DNA from: Aquisalimonas sp007126095
GTDB taxonomy: Bacteria; Pseudomonadota; Gammaproteobacteria; Nitrococcales; Aquisalimonadaceae
Assembly: GCF_048323695.1 (NCBI RefSeq)
Contig: NZ_JBLWFT010000010.1
Coordinates: forward strand, 51,443 to 115,442
Direction: 5' to 3'
DNA: 64,000 nt
Shown here: positions 1 to 9,429 of the stretch, piece after piece
Layout: every line of letters starts with the position of its first letter
How positions within the stretch are numbered: the stretch's first letter is position 1
Translations under genes and position numbers: made by a program
Notes under the pieces: model-generated
What the model was told of the DNA's origin: nothing
The model's database searches: none
The model's input: only the letters and a program-made list of their open reading frames with translations

Positions 1-1266
1 GCCGTGCGCGAGGTGCTGGAGTCTCTGGGGCCGGTGCTGGTCAAGCACCCGGAGTTCGCCGAGCACAAGATCATTCAGCGCATCTGCGAGCCGGAGCGTC
101 AGATCATCTTCCGCGTGCCCTGGCAGGACGACAACGGCGAGACCCACATCAACCGGGCATTCCGGGTGCAGTTCAACAGTGCTCTGGGGCCCTACAAAGG
201 GGGCATGCGCTTCCACCCGTCGGTATATCTAGGCATCGTCAAGTTCCTGGGCTTCGAGCAGGTCTTCAAGAACGCCCTCACGGGGCTGCCCATCGGCGGC
301 GGCAAGGGCGGCAGCGACTTCGACCCCAAAGGCCGTTCCGATGCCGAGATCATGCGCTTCTGCCAGAGCCTGATGACGGAGATGTACCGTCATCTGGGGG
401 AGTACACCGATGTGCCCGCCGGCGACATCGGTGTCGGCCAGCGGGAGGTGGGCTACCTGTTCGGCCAGTACAAGCGCATGACCAACCGCTACGAGTCCGG
501 CGTGTTCACCGGCAAGGGGCTGGACTGGGGCGGTAGCCGCGCGCGCAAGGAAGCAACCGGGTTCGGCACGGTGTACTTCACGCGCGAAATGCTGCGCGCC
601 CGCGGCACCGACCTGGAGGGCAAGACCTGCGTGGTCTCCGGCTCAGGGGATGTGGCCATCCACGCCATCGAGAAGCTCCACGCCCTGGGCGCGAAGGTGA
701 TCGCCTGCTCCGACTCCACCGGCATGATCGTCGACGAGCACGGGCTGGAGCTCGACCGCATCCGCCGCATCAAGGAGGTGGAGCGCCGGCGCATCCACGT
801 ATACGCCGAGGAGCAGACGCGCGCGCGCTACATCAAGGGTGGCAGTGTGTGGTCGGTGCCCTGCGACGTGGCGCTGCCCTGCGCCACCCAGAACGAACTC
901 AACGGGGAGGACGCGCGGCGCCTGGTGGAGAACGGCTGCATCGCGGTGGCCGAGGGCGCCAACATGCCCACCACGCCCGAGGGCATCAAGCTGTTCCGCG
1001 ATGCCGGCATCGCCTACGGCCCCGGCAAGGCGGCCAACGCCGGCGGCGTTGCCACGAGCGCGCTGGAGATGCAGCAGAACGCCAGCCGCGACTCCTGGAC
1101 GTTCCACCATACGGAGCAGCGGCTGGAGGAGATCATCTGCAACATCCACGGCAACTGCCACGATACCGCCGCCGAGTTCGGCGCGCCTGGCGACTACGTC
1201 ACCGGCGCCAACATCGGCGGCTTCCTGAAGGTGGGGCACGCCATGGTGGCGCTGGGTCTCATCTGA
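1..1266 (+). CDS. gdhA: NADP-specific glutamate dehydrogenase (5' end outside window)
   Basis: Catalyses reversible reductive amination of 2-oxoglutarate to glutamate in the cytoplasm, a main ammonium-assimilation step. The 421 visible residues align along their length with the E. coli-type hexameric enzyme. Visible motifs are the substrate-binding GPYKGGMRFHPS, the catalytic-lysine region GGGKGGSDFDPKG, DVPAGDIGVG, the Rossmann segment VSGSGDVA and CATQNELNG. The reading frame is open at base 1, and E. coli GdhA has about 27 more N-terminal residues. The true start therefore lies left of the window, and the GTG at base 4 is not the start. The 3' end overlaps the convergent PEP-synthase-like gene by 8 bp. 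In a halophile glutamate is also an osmolyte, but that role here is inference. Confidence 0.97.
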   Translation, partial: AVREVLESLGPVLVKHPEFAEHKIIQRICEPERQIIFRVPWQDDNGETHINRAFRVQFNSALGPYKGGMRFHPSVYLGIVKFLGFEQVFKNALTGLPIGGGKGGSDFDPKGRSDAEIMRFCQSLMTEMYRHLGEYTDVPAGDIGVGQREVGYLFGQYKRMTNRYESGVFTGKGLDWGGSRARKEATGFGTVYFTREMLRARGTDLEGKTCVVSGSGDVAIHAIEKLHALGAKVIACSDSTGMIVDEHGLELDRIRRIKEVERRRIHVYAEEQTRARYIKGGSVWSVPCDVALPCATQNELNGEDARRLVENGCIAVAEGANMPTTPEGIKLFRDAGIAYGPGKAANAGGVATSALEMQQNASRDSWTFHHTEQRLEEIICNIHGNCHDTAAEFGAPGDYVTGANIGGFLKVGHAMVALGLI

Positions 1267-3916
1267 CGGACTCCGCCGGGCCGCGCGGCGGCTGCTCTGC
1301 GGCCCGGCCGCAGAGCAGCTTGCGCGCGGCAACGTCCACCACCAGGCGCACGTCGGCGTCGCTGACGTCAAACACCTCCACGGTGGCGGCCGCTGCCGCA
1401 CCCACTTCCACATCCCCGGGCAGTGGACACCGGCGGGCACCGGGCAACGCCTCCAGCCATTGCGGCCGGTAGATCACGGTGTCGTCCGCCGCCGCCACCC
1501 CGGCGTAGACGATGCCCGCCTCCACCAGATCCTGAAAGAAGTGGGAGCCGTACGAGAGTTCCGGGATTCGGTCGTCGTCCATGTGCGCCAGCTCCACCAA
1601 CGCCGCAACCCCCTGCAGATCGGCGAATCCCACCGGCACGCCCAGCGCGGGCGTGGAGCTGCCCCAGCGGCCCGGCCCGATTAGCAGCGTGCCCCGCGGT
1701 GTCACCGGGGCCTCACGGTTGATCGCCCCCACCAGACGCGCCACCGCGTATTGCCCCTCCGTGTCGAGCTGGCGGTAGCGCTGGCCGTTGACCCGCACGA
1801 TGCGCGCAATGGGTATGTCTGCCGCCGGCCCCATGAAGTGGCGATCCAGCGCGAGAAAGACATCGTCCACAGCGCGAGCAGCGGCATCCGCGCCCCCTGC
1901 GGGCATGGCAGGGACGGCCGGTGACGGGAGTGGGCGGCACTGTACGACGCTGCAGGTCAAGGCCTGCTCATCATCGCAGTGAAGGGTGAACTCGACCTCC
2001 ACGGGATGCGCGTAGGCTCGCTCCAGCGTCTGCAGCAGCGAGCGCAGCATGGCCGCGAAGGGGGTGCGCCGCAGCAGCGGGTCGAAGGTCAGCCGCCAGA
2101 CGGCCTGCTCCGCTCCCAGGGCACGCGCGGCCTGCTCCGACTCCCGATCACGCTCGGCCAGCAGCCCCAGGGGCAGCGACGGCGCCTGCACCGCGATGTC
2201 CGCGAGCGGGCGGGTGGAGACACCTTCCTCTCCGAGATCGAGCACATCCAGCGCCCGCTGGGTTGCCCCGTACATGGCGTCGCGCTCGGCGAAAGGGTGG
2301 CGCTCGGGCTGGTCCAGGGCCACCAGACGCACGTCGTCGTCGGCAACGCGATCAACGGCGCGGGTACCCAGCCCGGCAACCAGGCGCACCATGCCCGCGG
2401 CAGGGTCCATGTCGGGGGACCACGGAAACAGGTTGCGCGAGACGGCGACACCGGCTGCGTCGGGGCAATACAGTTGCCCGTGGAAACGTCCGTTGACACG
2501 CTGCACCAGCAACGCCATGGGCTCCTCGCGATCCTCCAGGCCGCGCTCGCGGCGGTAACTGCGGGCATCCGGGTGCATGGTCGAGGCGTACACGACGCGA
2601 ATGGCGTCTTCGAGCTGCGCCAGGCGCTCCTCCGGGCTACCACGGTTGATGCGGAAGACGCTGGCGTACTTACCGGCGAACGCGTTACCGAAGCCATCTT
2701 CCAGCAGGCTGCTGGAACGCACCAGAATCGGATACTGGCCGTAGTGGTCCAGCACCCGCTCCAGCTGATGGCGCACCTCTTCCGGAATCTCGCCGTCGCG
2801 CAGCGCGTCGTGGAGTGCCCGCGCCTCGGCTTCGTCGCCGAGCCCGTGGCGCTGGCGCATGAGCCGGTGCCACAGGCCGTTGTGCACCACGTAGGCGTAA
2901 TAGACGTCGGCGCCGACATACCAGGAGTCGTGCGGGTCCAGTGCGGCACCCCACGTCTTCGGCGCCTCCTGCAGCAGAATGGCGCGGGCCAGCAGCATGC
3001 CCACTGCCTTGCCACCCAGGCGGCCGCTGCCTACCATGCGATCGCGGATGGACACCAGATCTGCCAGTCCCAGATAGCGGCGGGCCAGAGCCAGGATGCG
3101 CGTGTCGCGGCCGACCAGCACAGCCAGCGCCTGCTCCCGAACGGATTCGGCCTCTTCGGCGTAACCGTCGGTGTCCATACAGGCAGCGACACGCAGAAAC
3201 AGGCGATCCCAGGCATCCAGTACGCGCTGCTGCTCCTGCTGGCGCTGCTCCTGCTCCCACTCTGCCTGTAGCCGCGTCACCTCTCGGCTGTCAGTCACGG
3301 GCATGAAGTGCTCGCCGTCCTCCCGGTGCGGCAGAAACAGCGTGGGGGTCCGGCGGCCGCTGACCTTCACCGGCTGCAAATGCACGCCCCCGCAGCCGGT
3401 ACGCACGTCGATCATTACCTGTGTGGTGCGACGGATTCGCGCCACCGTCGTATGCGAGTGGCGGGCCGGATCCAGCGCGAAGTACGCCACTGTTGCCAGG
3501 TCCCGCAACTGCGGGCAGACCACACGGAAGAAAGTGCCGACCATCACGTCGGTTGCCCAAGCGTCGAGCAGATCCGACAGGGGATCGCAGACGTAGAACG
3601 CCCCGTGACCGTGGGCATTGATCAGCTCATGCACCTGCCGGGTAAAGGGCTCGAAACCACCACCGGGATCCACTGCGACGGTCTCGACGCCCGTCAGCGC
3701 CGGAAGCACCGGTGCCTGTCCACCGTAGCGCAGGTAGAACACGCGCCGGCCTGTCGCGTATCCCGCCTCGGCAAAGGCCAGCGCGTAGCGACGGTAGTCA
3801 TCCAAACGCGATGTACGCCAGACCACGTTGTCCCCGAGACGCAGCCCGTCCAGCACGCCGTCAAGCCCCACACGCCCGCTGGAAACCCAGTCCCGTGCCC
3901 GCTGCTCCATCATCAC
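1259..3916 (-). CDS. PEP-synthase-like protein: degenerate RecA/KaiC-like N-terminus plus PEP/pyruvate-binding ATP-grasp domain
   Basis: An 885-residue protein. Residues about 1-210 resemble a RecA/KaiC-like fold with no intact Walker A motif (the region reads GDNVVWRTSRLDD). Residues about 290-650 are the PPDK N-terminal, ATP-binding domain, with SGRLGGKAVGMLLARA, ILVRSSSLLEDGFGNAFAGK and a GLGTRAVD segment. The phosphohistidine swivelling domain and the C-terminal PEP barrel of true PEP synthase are not visible, so classic pyruvate-to-PEP conversion is unlikely from this chain alone. The family is usually labelled PEP/pyruvate-binding domain protein. The start ATGATGATG at 3916 has no strong Shine-Dalgarno sequence, and the second or third ATG is possible. 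It faces gdhA and is divergent from argD. Confidence 0.8.
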   Translation of the reverse strand: MMMEQRARDWVSSGRVGLDGVLDGLRLGDNVVWRTSRLDDYRRYALAFAEAGYATGRRVFYLRYGGQAPVLPALTGVETVAVDPGGGFEPFTRQVHELINAHGHGAFYVCDPLSDLLDAWATDVMVGTFFRVVCPQLRDLATVAYFALDPARHSHTTVARIRRTTQVMIDVRTGCGGVHLQPVKVSGRRTPTLFLPHREDGEHFMPVTDSREVTRLQAEWEQEQRQQEQQRVLDAWDRLFLRVAACMDTDGYAEEAESVREQALAVLVGRDTRILALARRYLGLADLVSIRDRMVGSGRLGGKAVGMLLARAILLQEAPKTWGAALDPHDSWYVGADVYYAYVVHNGLWHRLMRQRHGLGDEAEARALHDALRDGEIPEEVRHQLERVLDHYGQYPILVRSSSLLEDGFGNAFAGKYASVFRINRGSPEERLAQLEDAIRVVYASTMHPDARSYRRERGLEDREEPMALLVQRVNGRFHGQLYCPDAAGVAVSRNLFPWSPDMDPAAGMVRLVAGLGTRAVDRVADDDVRLVALDQPERHPFAERDAMYGATQRALDVLDLGEEGVSTRPLADIAVQAPSLPLGLLAERDRESEQAARALGAEQAVWRLTFDPLLRRTPFAAMLRSLLQTLERAYAHPVEVEFTLHCDDEQALTCSVVQCRPLPSPAVPAMPAGGADAAARAVDDVFLALDRHFMGPAADIPIARIVRVNGQRYRQLDTEGQYAVARLVGAINREAPVTPRGTLLIGPGRWGSSTPALGVPVGFADLQGVAALVELAHMDDDRIPELSYGSHFFQDLVEAGIVYAGVAAADDTVIYRPQWLEALPGARRCPLPGDVEVGAAAAATVEVFDVSDADVRLVVDVAARKLLCGRAAEQPPRGPAESVR

Positions 3917-3988
3917 TCCCCGCAGTCATCGCCCGCCAGGCACCATGCCACATCGGGTCGTATGCACCCACCTGTCACAGCCAGTTCC

Positions 3989-4017
3989 TTGCCGCAGCGC
4001 CGACCCGTTCCTATAAT
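3989..4017 (+). promoter_or_regulatory. Sigma-70-type promoter for argD-argF-chrA
   Basis: TTGCCG at 3989-3994 and a perfect TATAAT at 4012-4017 are separated by 17 bases. The element lies 87 bases before the argD start in the gap between divergent genes. Confidence 0.7.
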
Positions 4018-4104
4018 CGGCACCTCAGGCAGTCTCCGTCGGGATGCCGCCGCACATGCGGCTCCTTCGGCGCTGCCTTTTTTCTTTTTTGCGGGACACC
4101 TGCC

Positions 4105-5286
4105 ATGAACCATGGACTGATGCAGACCTACGGCCGGCTGCCCGTGCGCTTCCAGCGCGGCAGCGGCGCCTGGCTTTGGGACGACAATGACAACGCCTAT
4201 CTGGACGCCCTGAGCGGGATCGCCGTGTGCGGCCTGGGCCATGCCCACCCGCGCGTCACAGCTGCCCTGCAGAAGCAGGCGGAGACCCTGCTGCACACCT
4301 CCAACCTCTACGGCGTCCCGCTGCAGGAGCAGCTGGCCGAGGCCCTGTGCGCGCGCACGGCCATGAACAGTGTGTTCTTCTGCAATTCCGGCGCCGAAGC
4401 CAATGAGGCCGCCATCAAGCTGGCGCGGCTTCACGGGGCGAACCGGCAGATCACCGAACCGAAGATCCTGGTGATGGAGAACGCCTTCCACGGGCGCACC
4501 CTCGCCGCCCTCGCGGCCACCGGCAACACCAGGGCCCAGGAGGGATTCGGGCCATTGCCGGCCGGGTTCATCCGCGTCCCCTACAACGACCTCTCGGCAA
4601 TCGACGCCGCTGCGGCGGCGCATGACGGCATCGTTGCAATCCTGGCGGAGCCCATCCAGGGGGAAGGCGGCGTGCGCGTGCCGGATGCCGGCTACCTCCA
4701 GGCCCTGCGCGAGCGGTGCGACGCCCGCGGCTGGCTGCTCATGCTGGATGAAGTGCAGACCGGCGTCGGCCGCACTGGCGCCTGGCTGGCCAGCCAGCAC
4801 GAGAACGTGATCCCCGATGTGCTCACCCTGGCGAAAGGGCTGGGCAACGGGGTGCCCATCGGCGCGTGTCTGGCCCGCGGCGCGGCAGCCGAGGTGCTTG
4901 GCCCGGGCAGCCACGGCTCCACCTTCGGCGGCAATCCACTGGCCGCCAGTGCTGCACTGGCGGTCATCGAGGCGCTGGACGCCGATGGCCTGCTGGCGCG
5001 GGCGGAAGCGCTCGGCGAGCGCCTGCAGCGCCGCTTCCGCGATGCACTGGCCAGCGAGCCCGCGGTTATGGACATCCGCGGCCGCGGACTGATGCTCGCC
5101 ATCGAGCTGGACCGCCCGTGCGGCGATCTGGTCAAGCGGGCCCTGGACGATCACTTACTGATCAACGTCACGGCACAGTCGGTGATCCGGCTGCTGCCGC
5201 CCTTGATCATTTCCGATGACGAGGCCGACCGGATCGGCGATCAGGTGATCGCTCTCATCCGCGACTTCGTCAACGACGCGAGGTAA
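4105..5286 (+). CDS. argD: Acetylornithine aminotransferase
   Basis: PLP-dependent class III aminotransferase of arginine biosynthesis (N-acetylglutamate semialdehyde to N-acetylornithine), possibly also N-succinyl-diaminopimelate aminotransferase. The 393-residue length is typical. Visible motifs are FFCNSGAEANEAAIKLAR, NAFHGRT, LDEVQTGVGRTG and the PLP lysine in TLAKGLGNGVPIGA. The reading frame stays open upstream to 3712. ATG at 4105 was chosen because homology begins there and the TATAAT promoter lies between the two positions. It is followed after 4 bases by argF, so the two form an arginine operon. Confidence 0.97.
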   Translation: MNHGLMQTYGRLPVRFQRGSGAWLWDDNDNAYLDALSGIAVCGLGHAHPRVTAALQKQAETLLHTSNLYGVPLQEQLAEALCARTAMNSVFFCNSGAEANEAAIKLARLHGANRQITEPKILVMENAFHGRTLAALAATGNTRAQEGFGPLPAGFIRVPYNDLSAIDAAAAAHDGIVAILAEPIQGEGGVRVPDAGYLQALRERCDARGWLLMLDEVQTGVGRTGAWLASQHENVIPDVLTLAKGLGNGVPIGACLARGAAAEVLGPGSHGSTFGGNPLAASAALAVIEALDADGLLARAEALGERLQRRFRDALASEPAVMDIRGRGLMLAIELDRPCGDLVKRALDDHLLINVTAQSVIRLLPPLIISDDEADRIGDQVIALIRDFVNDAR

Positions 5287-5290
5287 CGCC

Positions 5291-6199
5291 ATGACCGCCG
5301 GTCATTTTCTCACCCTGCGGGATTTCACCCCGGACGCCCTGCACCAGCTCATCCGCCGCGCGCGGGACCTGAAGGCGCTGCGCGAGCGCGGCGAGCTGCA
5401 CGAACCGCTGCGCGGCAAGGTGCTCGGCATGGTGTTCGAGAAGTCGTCCACCCGCACCCGAGTCTCCTTCGAGGCGGGCATGAACCAGCTCGGCGGCAGC
5501 GCCATCTTCCTCAGCCCCCGGGACAGTCAGCTCGGACGCGGCGAACCGGTGGAGGACACCGCGCGGGTGCTCTCGCGCATGGTCGACGCTGTCATGATCC
5601 GGACATTCGCCCACGACACACTGGAGCGGTTTGCGGCCTACTCCGCCGTACCGGTGATCAACGGGCTGTCGGACAGCTTCCACCCGTGTCAGCTGCTGGC
5701 GGACATCCAGACCTTCGTGGAGCACCGCGGCAGCATCCAGGGGCGTACGGTGGCGTGGATCGGTGATGGCAACAACATGTGTCACTCCTACATCAACGCA
5801 GCCGCACTGTTCGACTTCCAGCTGCGCATCGGCTGCCCGGAAGGCTTCGACCCGGACCCGGACATCGTGGCCACAGCGCCGGAGCGCGTCTCCGTCCACC
5901 GTGAACCGGCAGAAGCCGTTGCCGGTGCGGATCTGGTGGTGACCGACGTCTGGGCCAGCATGGGCCAGGAGGAAGAACAGAAACGCCGGGAGCTGGCGTT
6001 TGCGCCCTACCGCGTCACTGCGGCACTGATGGCAGCGGCGGCGGACGACGCGCTGTTCATGCACTGCCTGCCCGCCCACCGCGGCGAGGAAGTGGACGCC
6101 GACGTCATCGACGGGCCGCAGTCGGTGGTCTGGGATGAGGCGGAGAACCGCCTGCATGCACAGAAGGCACTGCTGGAACAGCTCATGCTGAAGGAGTAA
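5291..6199 (+). CDS. argF: Ornithine carbamoyltransferase
   Basis: Forms citrulline from ornithine and carbamoyl phosphate. The 302 residues match the compact OTCase form. The carbamoyl-phosphate motif STRTR lies near residue 55, and FHPCQLLADIQT, the ornithine-binding DVWASMGQE and HCLPAHRGEE with the catalytic cysteine are all present. AGGTAACGCC precedes the start, which is 4 bases after argD, so the two are co-transcribed. Confidence 0.97.
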   Translation: MTAGHFLTLRDFTPDALHQLIRRARDLKALRERGELHEPLRGKVLGMVFEKSSTRTRVSFEAGMNQLGGSAIFLSPRDSQLGRGEPVEDTARVLSRMVDAVMIRTFAHDTLERFAAYSAVPVINGLSDSFHPCQLLADIQTFVEHRGSIQGRTVAWIGDGNNMCHSYINAAALFDFQLRIGCPEGFDPDPDIVATAPERVSVHREPAEAVAGADLVVTDVWASMGQEEEQKRRELAFAPYRVTAALMAAAADDALFMHCLPAHRGEEVDADVIDGPQSVVWDEAENRLHAQKALLEQLMLKE

Positions 6200-6201
6200 C
6201 C

Positions 6202-7407
6202 ATGGGCCTGGGACCGGAAGTACGGCGCCGCTCGGCGCTGGAGGTCTTTCTGGTCTTTCTCGGCCTGGGCCTGAGCTCCTTCGGTGGGCCTGTCGCCCAT
6301 CTCGGCTATTACCGCGAGGCGCTGGTCCAGCGGCGCCAGTGGCTGAGCGACCAGCAGTACGGCCAGATCGTCGCCCTGTGCCAGTTCCTTCCCGGCCCCA
6401 GCAGCAGCCAGGTGGGCCAGGCCATCGGCCTGGTTCGCGCCGGCCTTCCCGGGCTCTTCGGGGCCTGGCTCGGTTTCACCCTCCCCTCCGCCATCATCAT
6501 GATTGGCCTGGCCGTCGCTCTCGGCACCGCAGGGCCAGAGGCGCTGACAGGCGCCGGCTGGCTACACGGCCTGAAACTGGCCGCAGTGGCGGTGGTGGCT
6601 CAGGCGGTGATCAACATGGCACGCTCGCTGGCGCCGGACTGGCAGCGGGCGTTGATCGTGGTGGCAGCCACCGCCGTGGCACTGGTCTGGGCCCACCCGC
6701 TCGGCCAGGTCTCGGCCCTGATCATTGGCGGGCTGCTGGCATTCGTGCTGCCCATGCAGGCGCAGGCCACGGCCACCGCCGGCGGCCTCGAAATCCCGCT
6801 CGGCCGACGGACCGCCAACATCAGCCTGTTGCTGTTCTTCGGCGCCCTGGGCGGCCTGCCGCTGCTGGCCGCACTCTTTCCCGGTGGCCTCACCGGCCTG
6901 ATCGACGGCGTCTTCCGTGCCGGATCGCTCGTGTTCGGTGGCGGGCATGTGGTACTGCCACTGCTGGAGCGGGAAGTGGCCGCTCCAGCAGGGGTCGACA
7001 GCAGCAGCTTCCTGGCAGGCTACGGTGTGGCACAGGCGCTGCCGGGGCCGCTGTTCAGCTTTGCCGGCTACCTGGGGGCCGAGGCGCAGCCGCACATGCC
7101 CATCATCGGTGGCATTATCGCGATCATCGCCATCTTCCTGCCTGGCACGCTGCTGCTGGTGGGCGTCCTTCCGTGGTGGGGCCGAATCAGTGGCGTCGCC
7201 ACGATCCGGCGCGCCGTCGCTGGCGTGAACGCCGGCGTCGTCGGCCTGCTGGCGGCCATACTCTGGGACCCGGTGATCCGTATCGGCATCACCGGGCTGA
7301 CCGAATTCGCCATTGCCGCCGTCGCCTTCGGCCTGCTCATGGGCACACGGTTTCCGGTCTACCTGCTGGTGCCGGCGTGCGCCGCCGCGGGGTGGCTACT
7401 GCTGTAA
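6202..7407 (+). CDS. chrA: Chromate efflux transporter, CHR family
   Basis: A 401-residue inner-membrane protein with two homologous CHR halves. The first carries FLGLGLSSFGGPVAHLGYYR and CQFLPGPSSSQ. The second, from about residue 205, carries FRAGSLVFGGGHVVLPLLE and GVAQALPGPLFSFAGYLG. This two-domain pattern is that of long-chain ChrA exporters, which remove chromate by proton-driven efflux. The start ATG is 2 bases past the argF stop and is preceded by AAGGAG, so it is probably the third gene of the arginine operon. That is an odd place for a metal-resistance gene. It converges on the lipoprotein gene with one base between the stops. Confidence 0.93.
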   Translation: MGLGPEVRRRSALEVFLVFLGLGLSSFGGPVAHLGYYREALVQRRQWLSDQQYGQIVALCQFLPGPSSSQVGQAIGLVRAGLPGLFGAWLGFTLPSAIIMIGLAVALGTAGPEALTGAGWLHGLKLAAVAVVAQAVINMARSLAPDWQRALIVVAATAVALVWAHPLGQVSALIIGGLLAFVLPMQAQATATAGGLEIPLGRRTANISLLLFFGALGGLPLLAALFPGGLTGLIDGVFRAGSLVFGGGHVVLPLLEREVAAPAGVDSSSFLAGYGVAQALPGPLFSFAGYLGAEAQPHMPIIGGIIAIIAIFLPGTLLLVGVLPWWGRISGVATIRRAVAGVNAGVVGLLAAILWDPVIRIGITGLTEFAIAAVAFGLLMGTRFPVYLLVPACAAAGWLLL

Positions 7408-7408
7408 G

Positions 7409-8071
7409 CTAGTCCGGATCCGGCATGTTGTCGCTCAGCTCCACCACCAGCTCCGCGGCCTGCTCCTGCTGCTCCGGCGTCATGGCCTCGCCGGCCATAT
7501 CCCCGGCCACGGCGCCGCTGGCGCCACCGATCACGGCGCCCATGGTGCCGTCGACCTCACGGCCCGCGACGGCCCCACTGGCACCACCCAGCAACTGCCC
7601 GAACCGCCTCGACAGCCCTTCGCGGCTGGCGGCGCTGCCGGAGGCCGACCAGACCACGGCGCCGTTGTCCACATCGATCATCTGCGCGGACATGCTCATG
7701 CTGTCGCCGTACTGCGGCACGTTCACGACAATGGCCGTATCCACATTGAGGATGCGGCCCAGCTCCGCGGCGCCACTCGTGGTCGTGGCGTCGCTGTGCT
7801 GGAAGTCCTGTTCATCCATGACTTCGCGAATCTGTGATCGCTCCACGGGGCTGTAACCCTTGCGGAGCAGTGACTCGTTGAACATCCCCGCCACCTGGTT
7901 CTGGGCGGCTTCGCTGCCATCTGCCCCTTCCACTGCCACCACCGCCACCCGTTCGACGCTGGCGAAGTCGTAGTTCTGGTCGTGCTGCCCGCTGACGTCC
8001 GTGGTAGCGCAGCCCGCCAGAAACAGAGCGCCCGCCCCGGCCGCCCCCAGTACCGCTATGCCCTTTCGCAT
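7409..8071 (-). CDS. Predicted lipoprotein with CsgG-like N-terminal half and glycine-rich tail
   Basis: Begins with a lipoprotein signal peptide (MRKGIAVLGAAGAGALFLAGC), with the acylated cysteine in LAGCATT. Residues 30-140 (VERVAVVAVEG, then MFNESLLRKGYSPVERSQI, then GRILNVDTAIVVNVPQYG) resemble the periplasmic domain seen in CsgG/LpoB-type and other stress-linked outer-membrane lipoproteins. A glycine-rich stretch with repeated GGASGAVAG follows, resembling glycine-zipper segments. ATG at 8071 is preferred over upstream starts because GGAGG lies just before it and the signal peptide begins there. Precise function is unknown. Confidence 0.75.
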   Translation of the reverse strand: MRKGIAVLGAAGAGALFLAGCATTDVSGQHDQNYDFASVERVAVVAVEGADGSEAAQNQVAGMFNESLLRKGYSPVERSQIREVMDEQDFQHSDATTTSGAAELGRILNVDTAIVVNVPQYGDSMSMSAQMIDVDNGAVVWSASGSAASREGLSRRFGQLLGGASGAVAGREVDGTMGAVIGGASGAVAGDMAGEAMTPEQQEQAAELVVELSDNMPDPD

Positions 8072-8109
8072 GGTGCCTCCGATTGTGCTTGTCGCGTTAT
8101 TGGTCATCG

Positions 8110-9108
8110 TTACGGCTGGCCGGATCCGGCTTCCGGCGCTGTCTCGCCGGCGCCTTTCTGCGCATCCCATCCGGTCCATTCTCCGGCCCGCTTCTTCAGC
8201 TTACCGAACTCCACCGACACGTTGTCCAGTTTGGCCTCCCATTCCGGGTTCGGCTCCTGGCCCTCGGTAACCCGGAAGAACACCTGCATGAGCGCGACCA
8301 TGGCGAACGGCTCGATGACCGCAGCCTTGATCCCCCAGGCCAGAACCAGGGCCAGCATCAGCGTCAGCGCACCAGCGGTGCCCGGAAACAGAGCCACCAG
8401 ACCGGCCGCCGGCCCCAGGGCGATGAGAAAGACCAGAAACGTCAGCCCCCAGATGAAGAACGTGAGGAAAAACGCGTTCTTCAGGAACGCCATGTAATTC
8501 TGCGCATAGAGCACCAGCGCTCGCCGGCTGGACTCCCAGGGGTTATCCGACCGGGTGCGGATGTTGTAGGCAAGAATCACCTCATCGAGGAAGGTGAGCG
8601 ATAACCGCACCACCGTACCCACGAAACGCGCCAGACCCTGCAGTGCTGGAATGGGGACAATGTTGACGGCGCTGAAGAAGACTTTGTTGAATGCCTTGAG
8701 AATGCCCTTGATCAACTGATCCAGTCCGAACAGCACCGAGGATTCCACGAACCGATCACGCACGATCGTCTGGGCGTGCTCGATCTGCCCGCGGCCTTCG
8801 GGCAGTTCGTTGCCCTCCATGCGCTCCACCAGCACCGCGATGTGCCCGGCCTTGACCAGGTACAGCAGGTACTCCCGGAACCAGTACACCACTGCGCCCA
8901 TGAGCCCGAAGCCGATGAATCCGCCCCAGACACCCCCGGCCCCGGGGTTGTCCCCGATGTACCCCACCAGGTAACCGGCCCCTGAACCCACGCCCGTGGC
9001 GAGGATATAAGCCAGGGTGATCCCGAAATAGATCAGGAACCGAAACACCAGAAAAGGAAAGGTTGCCCGTAACAACCCGACTACGCCGCCCACCTGAAAA
9101 TCTTTCAT
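8110..9108 (-). CDS. Uncharacterised multi-pass membrane protein
   Basis: A 332-residue inner-membrane protein with about six hydrophobic segments, including FRFLIYFGITLAYILATG, a glycine-rich pair and FLTFFIWGLTFLVFLIALG, followed by a charged C-terminal tail rich in Glu, Lys and Gly. No catalytic motif was recognised. The ATG at 9108 has GGAGA seven bases upstream and is preferred over the TTG at 9114. It may share a transcript with the downstream lipoprotein gene, which lies 38 bases away. Confidence 0.7.
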   Translation of the reverse strand: MKDFQVGGVVGLLRATFPFLVFRFLIYFGITLAYILATGVGSGAGYLVGYIGDNPGAGGVWGGFIGFGLMGAVVYWFREYLLYLVKAGHIAVLVERMEGNELPEGRGQIEHAQTIVRDRFVESSVLFGLDQLIKGILKAFNKVFFSAVNIVPIPALQGLARFVGTVVRLSLTFLDEVILAYNIRTRSDNPWESSRRALVLYAQNYMAFLKNAFFLTFFIWGLTFLVFLIALGPAAGLVALFPGTAGALTLMLALVLAWGIKAAVIEPFAMVALMQVFFRVTEGQEPNPEWEAKLDNVSVEFGKLKKRAGEWTGWDAQKGAGETAPEAGSGQP

Positions 9109-9429
9109 GCCCAAGTCTCCGTTCCTGTGCGTTTAACTAGTGTGAAGCCGGCGGCCTTACAAACGCCTTACAAGCCCGCATCGGCATTGAGATCGGTCTC
9201 GCGATTGAACAGCGGCTGGGCGTTGATGGCGGATGTGAACGTCCACCCTACGCGGGCTGCATGACCTGGCCCCAACTCGTGGCCCTCCGTCACGTCGGTG
9301 TAAGGCGGCTGTAAGGTCCGAGCTGGCACAGTCGACCCTCCGCTCCAGGCATGCCGATCTGTAGCGGCCTCACCGCGCCAGGCAAGCGTCGCGGCACCAT
9401 AAGAATCAACACCATAGAAGGGGACGATC
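9109..9429. other. Intergenic stretch between divergent genes, with REP remnant
   Basis: 321 bases without a convincing gene. It holds a short direct repeat (GCCTTACAA twice, near 9154 and 9166), a degenerate REP-like palindrome at 9231-9252 ending GTCCACCCTACG, and the ribosome-binding site AAGGGGA of the next gene. No clear promoter was resolved. Confidence 0.5.

Noticed and set aside
798..805. GTATAC inside gdhA as a possible GntR operator
   Set aside because: It lies deep in coding sequence and lacks the flanking TG/CA of the island sites.
1979..3271. 430-codon open frame on the + strand opposite the PEP-synthase-like gene
   Set aside because: It is antisense to a well-supported gene, has biased composition and no family features; long antisense frames are common at this GC content.
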